Positions 47,584 to 57,254 of a stretch of DNA of 64,000 bases are shown here, one piece after another. The DNA is taken from positions 62,001 to 126,000 of the forward strand of contig NZ_RJVQ01000003.1 in the NCBI RefSeq assembly GCF_003856525.1, read 5' to 3'. A program made the position numbers and the translations under genes. The notes beneath the pieces were generated by a model. That model was not told the origin of the DNA and made no database searches. It was given only the letters and a program-made list of their open reading frames with translations. The number at the start of each line of letters is the position of its first letter. The stretch's first letter is position 1. The DNA comes from Vibrio viridaestus. GTDB lineage: Bacteria > Pseudomonadota > Gammaproteobacteria > Enterobacterales > Vibrionaceae.

Positions 47584-49059
47584 ATGACTCTTTCGTTCCC
47601 TCTAAAGTTCCATCGCCGTTATGCTTCTCTACCGACTCAATTTTACACCCGACAGCAACCTGAACCTCTCGATGATATTGAGTTGGTGGTATGGAATAGC
47701 GCTATTGCGAAAAAGTTAGGATTTCCTCCAGAACCTACGAAAGAGCTGGTCAATCAGCTATCTGGTTCTGAGCCTCTGTCATCAGAAAGTAATCAGTCAT
47801 TAGCAATGAAATACGCAGGACATCAGTTTGGTGTTTATAATCCGGATCTCGGGGACGGCCGCGGTTTATTGCTGACTGAAATAGAAGATAACGAGGGTGT
47901 TATTTGGGACGTTCATCTTAAGGGAGCTGGGCGAACACCTTATTCCAGAATGGGAGATGGGCGTGCTGTGCTGCGCTCAACCATCCGTGAATATCTGGGT
48001 AGCGAAGCATTGAGTGCCTTGGGAATACCTACAACTCGAGCCCTTGCTATGATGAGCAGTCAGACACCAGTCTATCGTGAAAGCAAAGAAACTGGCGCTA
48101 TGCTGCTCCGAATTGCAAAAACACACATTCGTTTTGGACATTTTGAGCATTTCTATTACACCCAGCAACATGATGAATTAAAGTTGTTGGCTGACAGCGT
48201 TATTGAGTGGCTTTATCCTGAATGTGCGAAAGCAGAAGCACCTTACGACGCTTTATTTACGGCTATTGTGAAGAAAACCGCTCATATGATTGCATTGTGG
48301 CAGGCCTATGGTTTTTGTCACGGTGTAATGAATACCGATAATATGTCTATTATTGGTGATACCTTCGACTATGGTCCTTATGCATTTCTTGACGATTATG
48401 ATCCAAATTTTATCTGTAATCACTCGGATTATCAGGGGCGTTATTCCTTTAGTATGCAGCCCCGAATTGCCTTATGGAACTTAACCGCATTAGCTCAGGC
48501 TTTTTCCCCACTAATAGAAAAAACACAATTAGAAGAGGCGCTAGCATCATATGATGATGCGTTAAACCATAAATACAGTGAAATCATGCGTAAAAAATTT
48601 GGCCTGATTGAGCGAAGTGCTGGAGATGGTGATTTGATCTCAGATTGCTTCGCATTATTGGAAAAAGACCATGTTGATCATACAAGGTTTTTTAGACAGT
48701 TATCTATGTTGGACCAGCAGTCTGCTGATCATGTTATTGACTTATTTGTGGATCGCGTCAGTGCAGAGAAATGGATAAACAGGTATATTCTGCGCTGTGA
48801 GTCAGAGTCAAATGTGACTAATCAAAGAAAAAGCGTGTTTGAACGGTGTGATGAAATGCGCGCCATAAATCCAAAATACATATTAAGAAATTATTTGGCT
48901 CAACAGGCGATATCATTAGCAGAAGAAGGTGATTATTCCGAAATTGACAGGTTGTTGAAGGTGTTGTCCCGACCATTCGATGAACAGCCCGAATTTGACG
49001 AGTACGCCAAATTGCCACCTGATTGGGGCAAACATCTGGAGATCAGCTGCTCTTCTTAG
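47584..49059 (+). CDS. selO: Protein adenylyltransferase SelO (YdiU)
   Basis: SelO is a pseudokinase-fold enzyme that transfers AMP to protein Ser/Thr/Tyr, linked to redox stress. It is 491 residues and close to E. coli YdiU throughout: [54 protein letters not shown], and [12 protein letters not shown]. The C-terminus [14 protein letters not shown] has Cys where some eukaryotic SelO proteins have selenocysteine. The frame opens 15 codons earlier with a TTG, but ATG 47584 (MTLSF, as in E. coli) is the start. Confidence 0.94.
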   Translation: MTLSFPLKFHRRYASLPTQFYTRQQPEPLDDIELVVWNSAIAKKLGFPPEPTKELVNQLSGSEPLSSESNQSLAMKYAGHQFGVYNPDLGDGRGLLLTEIEDNEGVIWDVHLKGAGRTPYSRMGDGRAVLRSTIREYLGSEALSALGIPTTRALAMMSSQTPVYRESKETGAMLLRIAKTHIRFGHFEHFYYTQQHDELKLLADSVIEWLYPECAKAEAPYDALFTAIVKKTAHMIALWQAYGFCHGVMNTDNMSIIGDTFDYGPYAFLDDYDPNFICNHSDYQGRYSFSMQPRIALWNLTALAQAFSPLIEKTQLEEALASYDDALNHKYSEIMRKKFGLIERSAGDGDLISDCFALLEKDHVDHTRFFRQLSMLDQQSADHVIDLFVDRVSAEKWINRYILRCESESNVTNQRKSVFERCDEMRAINPKYILRNYLAQQAISLAEEGDYSEIDRLLKVLSRPFDEQPEFDEYAKLPPDWGKHLEISCSS

Positions 49060-49110
49060 CCATCCGTTGATATTGCGCATCAGGGATGATCAATAACAAA
49101 AGGTTTGAAC

Positions 49111-49833
49111 GTGTTAAGTGCCCGAATATTAGTCGTCGATGACGATCCGGAAATCCGCGAATTGTTGCAGGAATATCTGTCGCAAAGTGGATTTTTGGTC
49201 GATACCGCAGAAAATGGTCGTCATTTGTTCCGCTATCTCGATGAAAATGAATACCCCGATCTGATTTTATTGGATGTGATGTTACCAGATTCCAATGGGT
49301 TTCAGTTATGTAAGAAGATAAGAGAGAACTCATCTGTACCCATTATTATGCTTACTGCTGTATCTGACGAAGCGGATCAGATCGAAGGATTGGAAATTGG
49401 CGCCGACGACTATATTGCCAAGCCGTTTAATCCTCGTCAGCTTGTTGCTCGCATTAATGCGGTTTTGCGTCGCGTCCAACTCATGAGCGAAAAGAAAGAA
49501 ATTGCGCTACCTAAAACCATTCGTTTTGGTGACTGGACTCTCGATACTCTGTCGCAAAGAATGGTCGATATTGATGGGAATGAACATAATCTCTCGGGTG
49601 GTGAATTCTCGCTTTTAATTCTGTTTCTGACACATCCCAAAGAAGTACTAGACAAGGATACAATCTCTTACGCAACCCGTGGCCGAGAAACGTTACCCAA
49701 TGAAAGAGGTATCGACGTACAGATAAGTCGGTTACGTCAGCGCTTAGGGACTAGTGAGGTGTTTCCATCGTATATCAAGACGATGAGGGGTAGTGGTTAT
49801 ATTCTATCTGTCCCAGTCACTTATGAGCGGTAA
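49111..49833 (+). CDS. OmpR-family response regulator
   Basis: A 240-residue transcription factor: receiver domain with acidic pocket VVDDDPE, phospho-acceptor Asp at about 55 in LILLDVMLPD, and KPF near 106, then an OmpR-type winged helix (from about 140) ending in YIKTMRGSGYILSVP. Start choice: GTG 49111 has AAAAGG seven bases upstream; TTG 49105 is the alternative. It is three bases before its histidine kinase gene, and a sugar-binding protein gene follows, suggesting control of sugar uptake or metabolism. Confidence 0.9.
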   Translation: MLSARILVVDDDPEIRELLQEYLSQSGFLVDTAENGRHLFRYLDENEYPDLILLDVMLPDSNGFQLCKKIRENSSVPIIMLTAVSDEADQIEGLEIGADDYIAKPFNPRQLVARINAVLRRVQLMSEKKEIALPKTIRFGDWTLDTLSQRMVDIDGNEHNLSGGEFSLLILFLTHPKEVLDKDTISYATRGRETLPNERGIDVQISRLRQRLGTSEVFPSYIKTMRGSGYILSVPVTYER

Positions 49834-49835
49834 TC

Positions 49836-51302
49836 ATGGCAAAACACTCGTCTTGGTATGTATTCAATCCTAATCTACTCGTAAACCGGACTTTATTACT
49901 GACCCTTTCTGCTGTGGTAATCGCTCAGGTTATTGTCATGACAGTGATGTATCGTGATACTCGGCAGCAACATATCGAAGGGGTTCAGTCTGTTTCATCG
50001 AATATGGCTGGTATGTTTGCTTCAACGGTGACGTTTTTCCAGTCTCTTCCCGTAAAATACCGCCATATTATTCTGGATCAGGTGCGCAATATGGGGGGAA
50101 CTCGTTTTTTTGTCTCGATTAACAAAGAACAACTGATTGTTGAACCTGTTGCAGATACTTTTTTGAAAGAGACATCAATACGTACTGTGAAGGATGTTTT
50201 GCAGCAGAAATTGGCGAATGTCGAGTCAATTCATGTCGAATTTTCTAAGCCTGAACGGTTACGGTTAATAAAGAACGATATTTTTCTATCTGATCTGCCT
50301 CGCTCATGGGCGTATCAAACGCTAACCCTTGAGCCTCTCAATCCCCCGGTTTTGGTCGTTCAAATCGAACTCAAAGCTGACGAGTGGATTTACATAGCGG
50401 CTTTATTACCGTCACCCTATATGAATTTAAGTATCCCTTTCATTGGTAAAGAGCAATTATTTTCATTAATAATGTCGACACTGTTGTTACTCATGCTGAC
50501 GTTTCTTCTGATGCGTCGTCAAGTTCGGCCTCTGAGAAAATTGGCTCGAGCAGCAAATGAAATGAGTATGGTCGATGAGCCAACGCTGCTAAAAGAAGAG
50601 GGTGCTGAAGAAGTGATTATGGCAACCCGAGCTTTTAATCGCATGCAGTTGAGAATCAGACGGTATATATCTGACCGGGAAAAGCTATTTTCCTCTATAT
50701 CTCATGACTTAAAAACGCCAATTACTCGGCTTCGCCTACGTACAGAGCTTTTGGATGATGATGTCAAAAGACAAAAATTCAATCATGATTTAGACGATTT
50801 AGAAATGATGGTGAAAGGCGCATTGCAGTGTCTTAGGGATACTGATTTGCATGAGAATGATGCTGAAATTGATATTGTCAGAGAAATTCAGTCGATAGCA
50901 GAAGCTTATAATATCGATGAGCAAAAAGTGTTTTTCTACTCCAACGCACCAGTCAGAATGATGGGTAAGCCTCTGGCTATTCGTCGGGTGTGCGCCAATT
51001 TGATTGAGAATGGCATTAAGTATGGAGAGCGCGTCGATATACTGGTTGATAGCGATCCGCAATGGATATACTTGTCGTTTTCCGATAAAGGCCCAGGGAT
51101 AGATGAATCGAAGCTGGAGGCGGTTTTTGAGCCTTATTTTAGGTTAGCTAAAGACGATACTGGACATGGATTAGGGCTGGGGATTTGTCGCAGTATCATT
51201 CATGGGCACGGTGGTAGTATTGAACTCAATAACCTAGAGCCAACAGGTTTGCGTGTTACCGTGACGCTTCCCAATACTGAACGTCTTTTAGTAAGTGAAT
51301 GA
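49836..51302 (+). CDS. Membrane sensor histidine kinase
   Basis: A 488-residue kinase with membrane helices at about 17-38 and 205-226 flanking a periplasmic sensor of some 165 residues. A HAMP region follows, then HisKA with the phospho-His at 290 in SSISHDLKTPITR, and HATPase boxes NLIENGIKYG, DKGPGI and GHGLGLGIC. Its periplasmic domain could contact the sugar-binding protein encoded directly downstream. Partner regulator is the preceding gene. Confidence 0.9.
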   Translation: MAKHSSWYVFNPNLLVNRTLLLTLSAVVIAQVIVMTVMYRDTRQQHIEGVQSVSSNMAGMFASTVTFFQSLPVKYRHIILDQVRNMGGTRFFVSINKEQLIVEPVADTFLKETSIRTVKDVLQQKLANVESIHVEFSKPERLRLIKNDIFLSDLPRSWAYQTLTLEPLNPPVLVVQIELKADEWIYIAALLPSPYMNLSIPFIGKEQLFSLIMSTLLLLMLTFLLMRRQVRPLRKLARAANEMSMVDEPTLLKEEGAEEVIMATRAFNRMQLRIRRYISDREKLFSSISHDLKTPITRLRLRTELLDDDVKRQKFNHDLDDLEMMVKGALQCLRDTDLHENDAEIDIVREIQSIAEAYNIDEQKVFFYSNAPVRMMGKPLAIRRVCANLIENGIKYGERVDILVDSDPQWIYLSFSDKGPGIDESKLEAVFEPYFRLAKDDTGHGLGLGICRSIIHGHGGSIELNNLEPTGLRVTVTLPNTERLLVSE

Positions 51303-51303
51303 C

Positions 51304-52554
51304 ATGAAATATGTGAATAGAATCCTCATGTTGATTATTGTGATCTGCTTCTCTACGAGTGTATTTCCTGGGGAAGTGGAGGTCCTTCATTGGTGGACTT
51401 CAGGCAGCGAAGCTAAATCGATTGACTTGCTAAAGGATAAATTACGCCAGCAGGGACATCATTGGAAAGATTTTGCTATTGAAGGAGGTGGGGGTGAGAG
51501 TGCGATGACCGTATTGGCAACCCGGGCAATATCAGGTAACCCGCCTTCGGCTGCGCAAATTAAAGGAAAAGATATCCAAGATTGGGCGAGTTTAGGTTTA
51601 CTCGCGAATATGAATGATGTCGCCAACCAACAACATTGGGACCAATTATTGCCGCCACTGATTGCCAACATAATGAGATCTGATGGCCGTTATGTTGGGG
51701 TGCCTTTAAACATTCACCGTATTAACTGGATGTGGGTAAACTCCGCCATTTTTCAAAAGTTTCATTTAGAAGTCCCTCATTCATTGGATGATTTTTTCAA
51801 GGTCGCTAAAACTCTAAAATCCAAAGGAATTTTGCCGCTTGCCCACGGAGGAGAACCATGGCAGGACGCTACTTTGTTTGAAGTTGTCGCGTTAGATACC
51901 TTGGGCGTGGATGGGTACCGTAAAGCGTTTGTCGATCTCGATTCTTCAACCTTGAATAGTCCTAAAATGGTTGAGGTTTTCAGCAAGTTTAAACAACTGT
52001 CATCCTATGTCGATACCAAGTCTCGCGGTCGAAACTGGAACCAAGCGTCATCGTTACTTGCTTCAGGTAAAGCCGCGATGCAAATTATGGGAGATTGGGC
52101 AAAAGGAGAATTTGACTCGCTTCATCTTAGAGCTGGAGAAGACTACGAATGTACTCCAGCGTTTAATACGGGCGGTGCTTTTATCTACAACGTAGACAGT
52201 ATTGTGTTCTTTCAGTTAGAAAAGCAAGACGATATTGAAGCACAAAAAGCGTTAGCCAAAACGGTTTTGACGCCCGATTTTCAACGAGTCTTTAACTTCA
52301 ATAAGGGGTCTATCCCGGTGAGAAAAGATGTTTCCCTGGAGGGTTTTGATGAATGTGCACTCCAATCTCATTATGCTTTCATTGAAGCATCACAGAATAA
52401 CACTCTCGTACCCAGCATGGCTCATGGGATGGCAACAACCAGTTATGTCGAACGTGCTATGTATGATGTTATTTCGAGTTTTTTCCATGACCCTAACTCC
52501 GATCCTAAACTCGGAGCTTATCGCTTATCTAAAGCTGTTCAGGCTGCGATGTAA
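51304..52554 (+). CDS. Orphan periplasmic sugar-binding protein (CUT1-type ABC solute receptor)
   Basis: A 416-residue solute-binding protein: signal peptide cleaved around VFPG-EVE, then VLHWWTSGSEAKSIDLL typical of GtsA/glucose-type receptors, and later GGEPWQDATLFE and QIMGDWAKGEF. There is no permease or ATPase gene in the window. The ATG is two bases after the kinase stop (an in-frame GTG at 51295 overlaps the kinase), so it is translated from the same mRNA as the two-component system. Either the permease lies elsewhere or the protein acts as a co-receptor for the kinase. Confidence 0.85.
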   Translation: MKYVNRILMLIIVICFSTSVFPGEVEVLHWWTSGSEAKSIDLLKDKLRQQGHHWKDFAIEGGGGESAMTVLATRAISGNPPSAAQIKGKDIQDWASLGLLANMNDVANQQHWDQLLPPLIANIMRSDGRYVGVPLNIHRINWMWVNSAIFQKFHLEVPHSLDDFFKVAKTLKSKGILPLAHGGEPWQDATLFEVVALDTLGVDGYRKAFVDLDSSTLNSPKMVEVFSKFKQLSSYVDTKSRGRNWNQASSLLASGKAAMQIMGDWAKGEFDSLHLRAGEDYECTPAFNTGGAFIYNVDSIVFFQLEKQDDIEAQKALAKTVLTPDFQRVFNFNKGSIPVRKDVSLEGFDECALQSHYAFIEASQNNTLVPSMAHGMATTSYVERAMYDVISSFFHDPNSDPKLGAYRLSKAVQAAM

Positions 52555-52567
52555 TCTCTCTGTCTAG

Positions 52568-52591
52568 AAATGGGTGGAAAACTACCCATTT
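52568..52591 (+). terminator. Terminator after the sugar-binding protein gene
   Basis: The stem AAATGGGT / ACCCATTT with an eight-base loop is followed by TATTATTTTATT. A further CCACCCAT at 52615-52622 is complementary to ATGGGTGG at 52570-52577, giving an alternative pairing. Confidence 0.75.
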
Positions 52592-52706
52592 ATTATTTTA
52601 TTACGAGTAGAATCCCACCCATATTTTCCATAACTGCTCTGTCTGAATAATTGCCTTTGTATTTAAATTATTGATGTAATTTAAAATAATTATCATTTTT
52701 GTCATT

Positions 52707-52722
52707 TGGCTTAACTATTGCT
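52707..52722 (+). promoter_or_regulatory. Sigma-54 promoter of dctPQM
   Basis: TGGCTT-AACTA-TTGCT matches the sigma-54 -24/-12 consensus TGGCAC-N5-TTGC with correct GG/GC spacing. It lies 57 bases before the dctP start. The neighbouring dctD gene encodes a sigma-54 activator with GAFTGA, so the pairing is coherent. Confidence 0.82.
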
Positions 52723-52779
52723 GTATAAGTCTAACCCTCTAGCAACAATGCTTTAAAGGTTAATCAAAGGAGAACAATA

Positions 52780-53775
52780 ATGAAAAAGCCTCTTGCTCTA
52801 CTCGCTGCCTCGATTTTAGCTGCTACCAGTTTTGGCGCCTCCGCCAATTGTGATCCTGGTGAGGTGGTTATTAAATTCAGTCATGTAACCAACGCTGACA
52901 AGCATCCTAAAGGTATTGCTGCATCGTTACTTGAAAAGCGAGTAAACGAAGAAATGAATGGCAAAGCATGTATGCAAGTCTTCCCTAACTCCACTCTTTA
53001 CGATGACGATAAGGTCCTCGAAGCTCTTCTTAATGGGGATGTCCAACTTGCTGCTCCATCGCTGTCGAAGTTCGAAAAGTTCACCAAAAAATATCGTCTC
53101 TTTGATTTGCCATTCTTGTTCAAAGATGTCGATGCAGTCGACCGCTTTCAGACTTCGGATGCCGGTGAAAAGCTTAAAAATGCCATGCGTCGAAGAGGTC
53201 TTCAGGGCATTGCTTTTTGGCACAATGGCATGAAGCAGTTATCTGCGAATAAGCCATTAATTCATCCTGAAGATGCAAAAGGTCTTAAATTTCGCGTTCA
53301 GGCCAGTGATGTTTTAGTTGCACAGTTTGAGCAGCTTGGCGCTAATCCGCAAAAAATGTCTTTTAAAGAGGTTTATGGCGGTCTTCAGACTAAGGTAATT
53401 GATGGGCAGGAAAACACTTGGTCAAACATTTACGGTAAGAAATTCTTTGAAGTTCAAGACAGTGTAACGGAAACCAATCATGGGATTCTAGACTATCTTG
53501 TCGTCACATCGACAGACTTTTGGAATGATCTTCCAGAAGATACTCGTCAGCAGCTAGGCACTATCATTGCGGAAGTAACCGAAGAACGTAACGCAGAATC
53601 GATGAAAGTAAACCTTGCGAATAAGCAAAATATCATTGATGCAGGAGGAACAATTCGTACTCTGACTCCTGAGCAGAGGGAAGAATGGGTAACGGCGCTT
53701 AAACCCGTTTGGCAGAAGTTTGAAAAGGACATTGGCTCCGATTTGATTGATGCTGCACTCGCATCGAATCAGTAA
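52780..53775 (+). CDS. dctP: C4-dicarboxylate TRAP transporter solute receptor DctP
   Basis: DctP binds succinate, fumarate or malate in the periplasm and delivers it to the DctQM permease. It is 331 residues with a signal peptide ending FGASA-NC. Family motifs: KFSHVTNADKHPKG, VFPNSTLYDDDKVLEALLNG, LRVQ-like FRVQASDV with the carboxylate-binding Arg, and GGLQTKVIDGQENTWSNI. AAAGGAG precedes the ATG. It is the first gene of dctPQM, behind a sigma-54 promoter. Confidence 0.96.
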   Translation: MKKPLALLAASILAATSFGASANCDPGEVVIKFSHVTNADKHPKGIAASLLEKRVNEEMNGKACMQVFPNSTLYDDDKVLEALLNGDVQLAAPSLSKFEKFTKKYRLFDLPFLFKDVDAVDRFQTSDAGEKLKNAMRRRGLQGIAFWHNGMKQLSANKPLIHPEDAKGLKFRVQASDVLVAQFEQLGANPQKMSFKEVYGGLQTKVIDGQENTWSNIYGKKFFEVQDSVTETNHGILDYLVVTSTDFWNDLPEDTRQQLGTIIAEVTEERNAESMKVNLANKQNIIDAGGTIRTLTPEQREEWVTALKPVWQKFEKDIGSDLIDAALASNQ

Positions 53776-53784
53776 TCCTCCTGC

Positions 53785-53812
53785 GCCTCACCTAAGTATT
53801 TTTGGGTGAGGC
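53785..53812 (+). repeat. Hairpin between dctP and dctQ
   Basis: The stem GCCTCACC / GGTGAGGC lies ten bases after the dctP stop and lacks a strong U-run. It probably stabilises the dctP mRNA 3' end or partly terminates, giving more receptor than permease. Confidence 0.65.
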
Positions 53813-53839
53813 TATTATAAAAACGATGAGACTACGACG

Positions 53840-54493
53840 ATGAAAAGTAACTTCTTTAATCGTGTTGGCGCCATTACGGACTCTATAGAAGAGTTCCTGA
53901 TTGCCTTTTTTTTGGGGGCAATGACGTTGCTCACATTTGCTAACGTTGTGCTGAGATACGTATTTAATGACAACATCTTATGGGCGCTAGAACTTACCGT
54001 ATTCATGTTTGCCTGGATGGTTTTGGTTGGAGCCTCTTACGGTGTCAAGAAACACTTCCACATTGGTGTTGACGTTATTATTAATATGGCACCAGATGGG
54101 CTTAGGAAAACGTACGCAATATTGGCTGCACTGTGCTGTTTAACCTTTTCCATATTGCTTCTCGTTGGTGCGTGGAATTATTGGCATCCTTTTATCACAA
54201 CTCGAGCATGGTATGAAACAGATGACATTCCCATGCCAGAAATTCTCCAATTTTTAGCGGATGTTTTAAATGAAGGGGAACGATATGAAAAATTACCCCG
54301 TTTTATTCCTTATGCCGCTTTGCCGATTGGTATGGCATTACTCACATTCCGTTTTGTGCAAATGACAATTCAAATTCTTAAAGGTGATATCGATAGATTA
54401 ATTGCTGGGCACGAAGCGGAAGAAGAATTGGAACAGTTAAAAGATCAAGTTCTGAATGGAAATGATCAGGACAATAACGGAGGTTCGAAATGA
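53840..54493 (+). CDS. dctQ: TRAP transporter small permease DctQ
   Basis: A 217-residue four-helix membrane protein, the small TRAP subunit. Conserved N-terminal region includes NVVLRYVFNDNILWALELTVFMFAWMV, where the RY...F and the WA-E helix are family marks. An insertion between helices 3 and 4 (about residues 115-155) and an acidic C-terminal tail are typical for Vibrio/Pseudomonas DctQ. Its stop overlaps the dctM start (ATGA), so the two are co-translated. Confidence 0.94.
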   Translation: MKSNFFNRVGAITDSIEEFLIAFFLGAMTLLTFANVVLRYVFNDNILWALELTVFMFAWMVLVGASYGVKKHFHIGVDVIINMAPDGLRKTYAILAALCCLTFSILLLVGAWNYWHPFITTRAWYETDDIPMPEILQFLADVLNEGERYEKLPRFIPYAALPIGMALLTFRFVQMTIQILKGDIDRLIAGHEAEEELEQLKDQVLNGNDQDNNGGSK

Positions 54494-55851
54494 GTATTCT
54501 TTTACTGTTTATATTCGTTATTGGCTTCATGCTGATTGGCGTTCCGATCGCCGTCTCTTTAGGCTTATCAAGTATCCTATTTCTAATGATGCATTCAGAG
54601 GCGTCTTTAGCGTCTGTTGCCCAAACGTTATTTAATGCATTTGCCGGTCACTACACATTACTGGCTATCCCATTTTTTATTTTGGCTTCGAGCTTTATGT
54701 CCACTGGGGGGGTTGCTAAACGCATCATCCGATTCGCGATTGCCATGGTAGGTTGGTTTCCAGGTGGCTTAGCGATGGCGTCGGTTGTCGCATGTATGAT
54801 GTTTGCTGCTTTGTCTGGCTCTTCTCCCGCAACCGTTGTTGCGATTGGAAGTATTGTTATCGCTGGGATGGTTAAGAATGGCTATACCAAAGAGTTTGCG
54901 GCAGGGGTTATCTGTAATGCTGGAACACTTGGTATCCTTATTCCACCTTCAATCGTTATGGTGGTCTATGCTGCGGCTACAGACGTGTCCGTGGGCCGTA
55001 TGTTTCTTGGGGGAGTAATCCCGGGTCTGCTTGCTGGTGTCATGTTGATGATCGCCATTTATATTGCAGCTAAGGTCAAAAATCTTCCCAAACAGCCGTT
55101 TGTTGGGTGGCGTGAAGCGTTTAGCGCTGCAAAAGACGCCGTCTGGGGGTTATTACTCGTTGTGATCATTCTTGGTGGTATTTATGGAGGCATCTTTACT
55201 CCAACGGAAGCAGCGGCTGTTGCGGCAGTTTATTCGTTTCTTATTGCAAACTTCATCTACAAAGACATGGGTCCATTTGCCGACAAGAGTAACCGTCTTC
55301 CAGCATTAGCAAAAGTTGCTCAGGCCTTTGTGCACAAAGATACGAAAGCGACACTCTATGACGCAGGTAAGTTGACTATCATGTTACTGTTTATCATTGC
55401 TAATGCTTTGATTCTGAAGCATGTTTTAACGGAAGAACGGATTCCACAGATGATCACAGAATCGATGTTATCCATGGGCTTAGGACCGATCACATTCTTA
55501 ATTGTGGTGAACGTCTTACTGCTCATAGGTGGTCAATTTATGGAACCATCAGGGCTGTTGATCATTGTGGCTCCGTTAGTATTTCCAATCGCTATAGAAC
55601 TTGGTATTGACCCAATCCACCTGGGGATAATGATGGTTGTGAATATGGAAATAGGGATGATAACCCCACCAGTGGGACTCAATCTGTTTGTTACCGCGGG
55701 TGTGGCAAAAATGTCGATGATGAACGTAGTGAAAGCGGCATTGCCTTGGGTCGCAATCATGTTCCTATTCCTGATTATCGTTACTTACGTACCTTGGGTA
55801 TCGACTTGGTTACCTACGACATTGATGGGACCAGAAATTATCACGAAATAG
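54490..55851 (+). CDS. dctM: TRAP transporter large permease DctM
   Basis: A 453-residue membrane protein with about twelve helices and two hairpins, which moves C4-dicarboxylates with sodium. Family motifs: FAALSGSSPATVVAIGSIV, GILIPPSIVMVVYAA (first substrate/Na hairpin), GIFTPTEAAAVAAVYSF, and the second hairpin NMEIGMITPPVGLNLFV. It ends the dctPQM operon and is followed by a strong terminator. Confidence 0.95.
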   Translation: MSILLLFIFVIGFMLIGVPIAVSLGLSSILFLMMHSEASLASVAQTLFNAFAGHYTLLAIPFFILASSFMSTGGVAKRIIRFAIAMVGWFPGGLAMASVVACMMFAALSGSSPATVVAIGSIVIAGMVKNGYTKEFAAGVICNAGTLGILIPPSIVMVVYAAATDVSVGRMFLGGVIPGLLAGVMLMIAIYIAAKVKNLPKQPFVGWREAFSAAKDAVWGLLLVVIILGGIYGGIFTPTEAAAVAAVYSFLIANFIYKDMGPFADKSNRLPALAKVAQAFVHKDTKATLYDAGKLTIMLLFIIANALILKHVLTEERIPQMITESMLSMGLGPITFLIVVNVLLLIGGQFMEPSGLLIIVAPLVFPIAIELGIDPIHLGIMMVVNMEIGMITPPVGLNLFVTAGVAKMSMMNVVKAALPWVAIMFLFLIIVTYVPWVSTWLPTTLMGPEIITK

Positions 55852-55877
55852 TTTAAACAAACTTTATCTCGTTCTAA

Positions 55878-55908
55878 GGTGCCACTCAATGAGTGGCACC
55901 GTTTTTTA
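55878..55908. terminator. Terminator after dctM
   Basis: The stem GGTGCCACTC / GAGTGGCACC with a short loop is followed by GTTTTTT, between convergent dctM and dctD. Confidence 0.92.
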
Positions 55909-55909
55909 T

Positions 55910-57250
55910 TCAGGGTTTATAGTGATCCTTGTTGAGATGGTGTTTCTGCATTTTGTCGTATAAAGTTTTACGGGCGATTTGAAGTTTTTCCATAGTTAAC
56001 TTAATGCTTCCGTTAGATTCTATGAGCGTATTTTCAATCAGTGACTTCTCATATTCGGCGACTTGTTCATTAAGATTCAACGCACTATCGGTTGGATGTT
56101 CAGCCATATCTAACTGAATCAATTTTCCCAACAGCACAAATCGTTCTGCTGCATTACGCAGCTCTCTTACATTTCCTGGCCAATTATGGCTTAGTAGGGT
56201 GTGCACTTCCTGATTTGATAGCGCATTAGCCGTTTTTGCATATCGTGCTGCGGCTACGAGTAAAAAATGGTGGAAAAGGGTAGGGATATCTTCCTTTCGT
56301 TCCCTTAGAGGAGGAATGTTCAGTGTGACAATATTAAGACGATAGTAAAGATCTAAGCGAAAATCGCCGGCTTCTGCTGCTTGCTTGAGGTCTACTTTTG
56401 TTGCTGCGATAATACGGATATCAAGCGGAATAAGGTCATTGGAGCCAACTCTTTCAACCATCCTTTCTTGCAAAACGCGCAGAAGCTTAATTTGCGCCGG
56501 CATTGGCATTGACTCGATTTCATCAAGGAACAGCGTTCCTCCCTGAGCGTGCTCGAATTTACCGATCCTCTTGTTGTCGGCACCGGTAAATGCGCCTTTT
56601 TCGTGGCCATAGAGTTCACTTTCTAATAAGTTTTCTGGCATTGCACCGCAATTGACAGCGACGAAGTTATTCTCGCGTCTGGGGCTCTGCTCATGAATAG
56701 AACGAGCAAATAACTCCTTACCAGTGCCAGTTTCACCGAAGAGTAGAACATCGGCATCGCTCGATGAGATCTGAGTAATGGTTTTACGAAGATCTTTTAT
56801 TGAGTCAGTATCGCCAATGATTCTTGGACCTAGCGCTTTAGTCTCTTTTAAACTCTGTTTTAATTGATTATTTTCTATAACTAGTGAGCGTTTTTCATGA
56901 GCTCGCTTAACTGAGTCAATGAGCCGCTCCGTTGAAAACGGCTTTTCGATAAAATCGTAAGCTCCGTCATGGAGCGCTTGTACGGCCATAGATATGTCCC
57001 CATGACCGGTAATTAAAATCACAGGGATGTCTGGATCGTGATGCAACACTGAATTCATCAACTGAACGCCACTCAGGCCCGGAAGCTTAATATCACTCAC
57101 CACAACGGTTGGGGTAATACCACGTTTAAGCTCAACTAATGCATCTTCTGCACTCGCAAAAAACAATGCTGAAAGTTCAGCCAACTCAAAACTTTGCTCC
57201 ATTGCGGTTCTGATGTCATCTTCATCATCAATAAAAAACACATCGCACAT
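55910..57250 (-). CDS. dctD: Sigma-54-dependent response regulator DctD
   Basis: A 446-residue NtrC-type activator. Receiver domain with phospho-Asp at 53 (VVSDIKLPG), AAA+ domain with Walker A GETGTGKE (172-179), the sigma-54 contact loop GAFTGA (219-224), and LDEIESM, then a Fis-type helix-turn-helix at the C-terminus (NGSIKLTMEKLQIARKTLYDKM). It activates dctPQM from enhancer sites. It lies four bases after dctB. Confidence 0.95.
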   Translation of the reverse strand: MCDVFFIDDEDDIRTAMEQSFELAELSALFFASAEDALVELKRGITPTVVVSDIKLPGLSGVQLMNSVLHHDPDIPVILITGHGDISMAVQALHDGAYDFIEKPFSTERLIDSVKRAHEKRSLVIENNQLKQSLKETKALGPRIIGDTDSIKDLRKTITQISSSDADVLLFGETGTGKELFARSIHEQSPRRENNFVAVNCGAMPENLLESELYGHEKGAFTGADNKRIGKFEHAQGGTLFLDEIESMPMPAQIKLLRVLQERMVERVGSNDLIPLDIRIIAATKVDLKQAAEAGDFRLDLYYRLNIVTLNIPPLRERKEDIPTLFHHFLLVAAARYAKTANALSNQEVHTLLSHNWPGNVRELRNAAERFVLLGKLIQLDMAEHPTDSALNLNEQVAEYEKSLIENTLIESNGSIKLTMEKLQIARKTLYDKMQKHHLNKDHYKP

Positions 57251-57254
57251 AGAA

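Noticed and set aside
49040-49059. Selenocysteine at the SelO C-terminus
   Set aside because: The sequence encodes ISCSS followed by an ordinary TAG stop; there is Cys, no in-frame TGA and no SECIS-like hairpin.
52681-52705. Fur-box-like sequence (ATAATTATCATT) upstream of dctP
   Set aside because: Only partial match in a very AT-rich stretch, and iron control of dicarboxylate uptake has no other support here.
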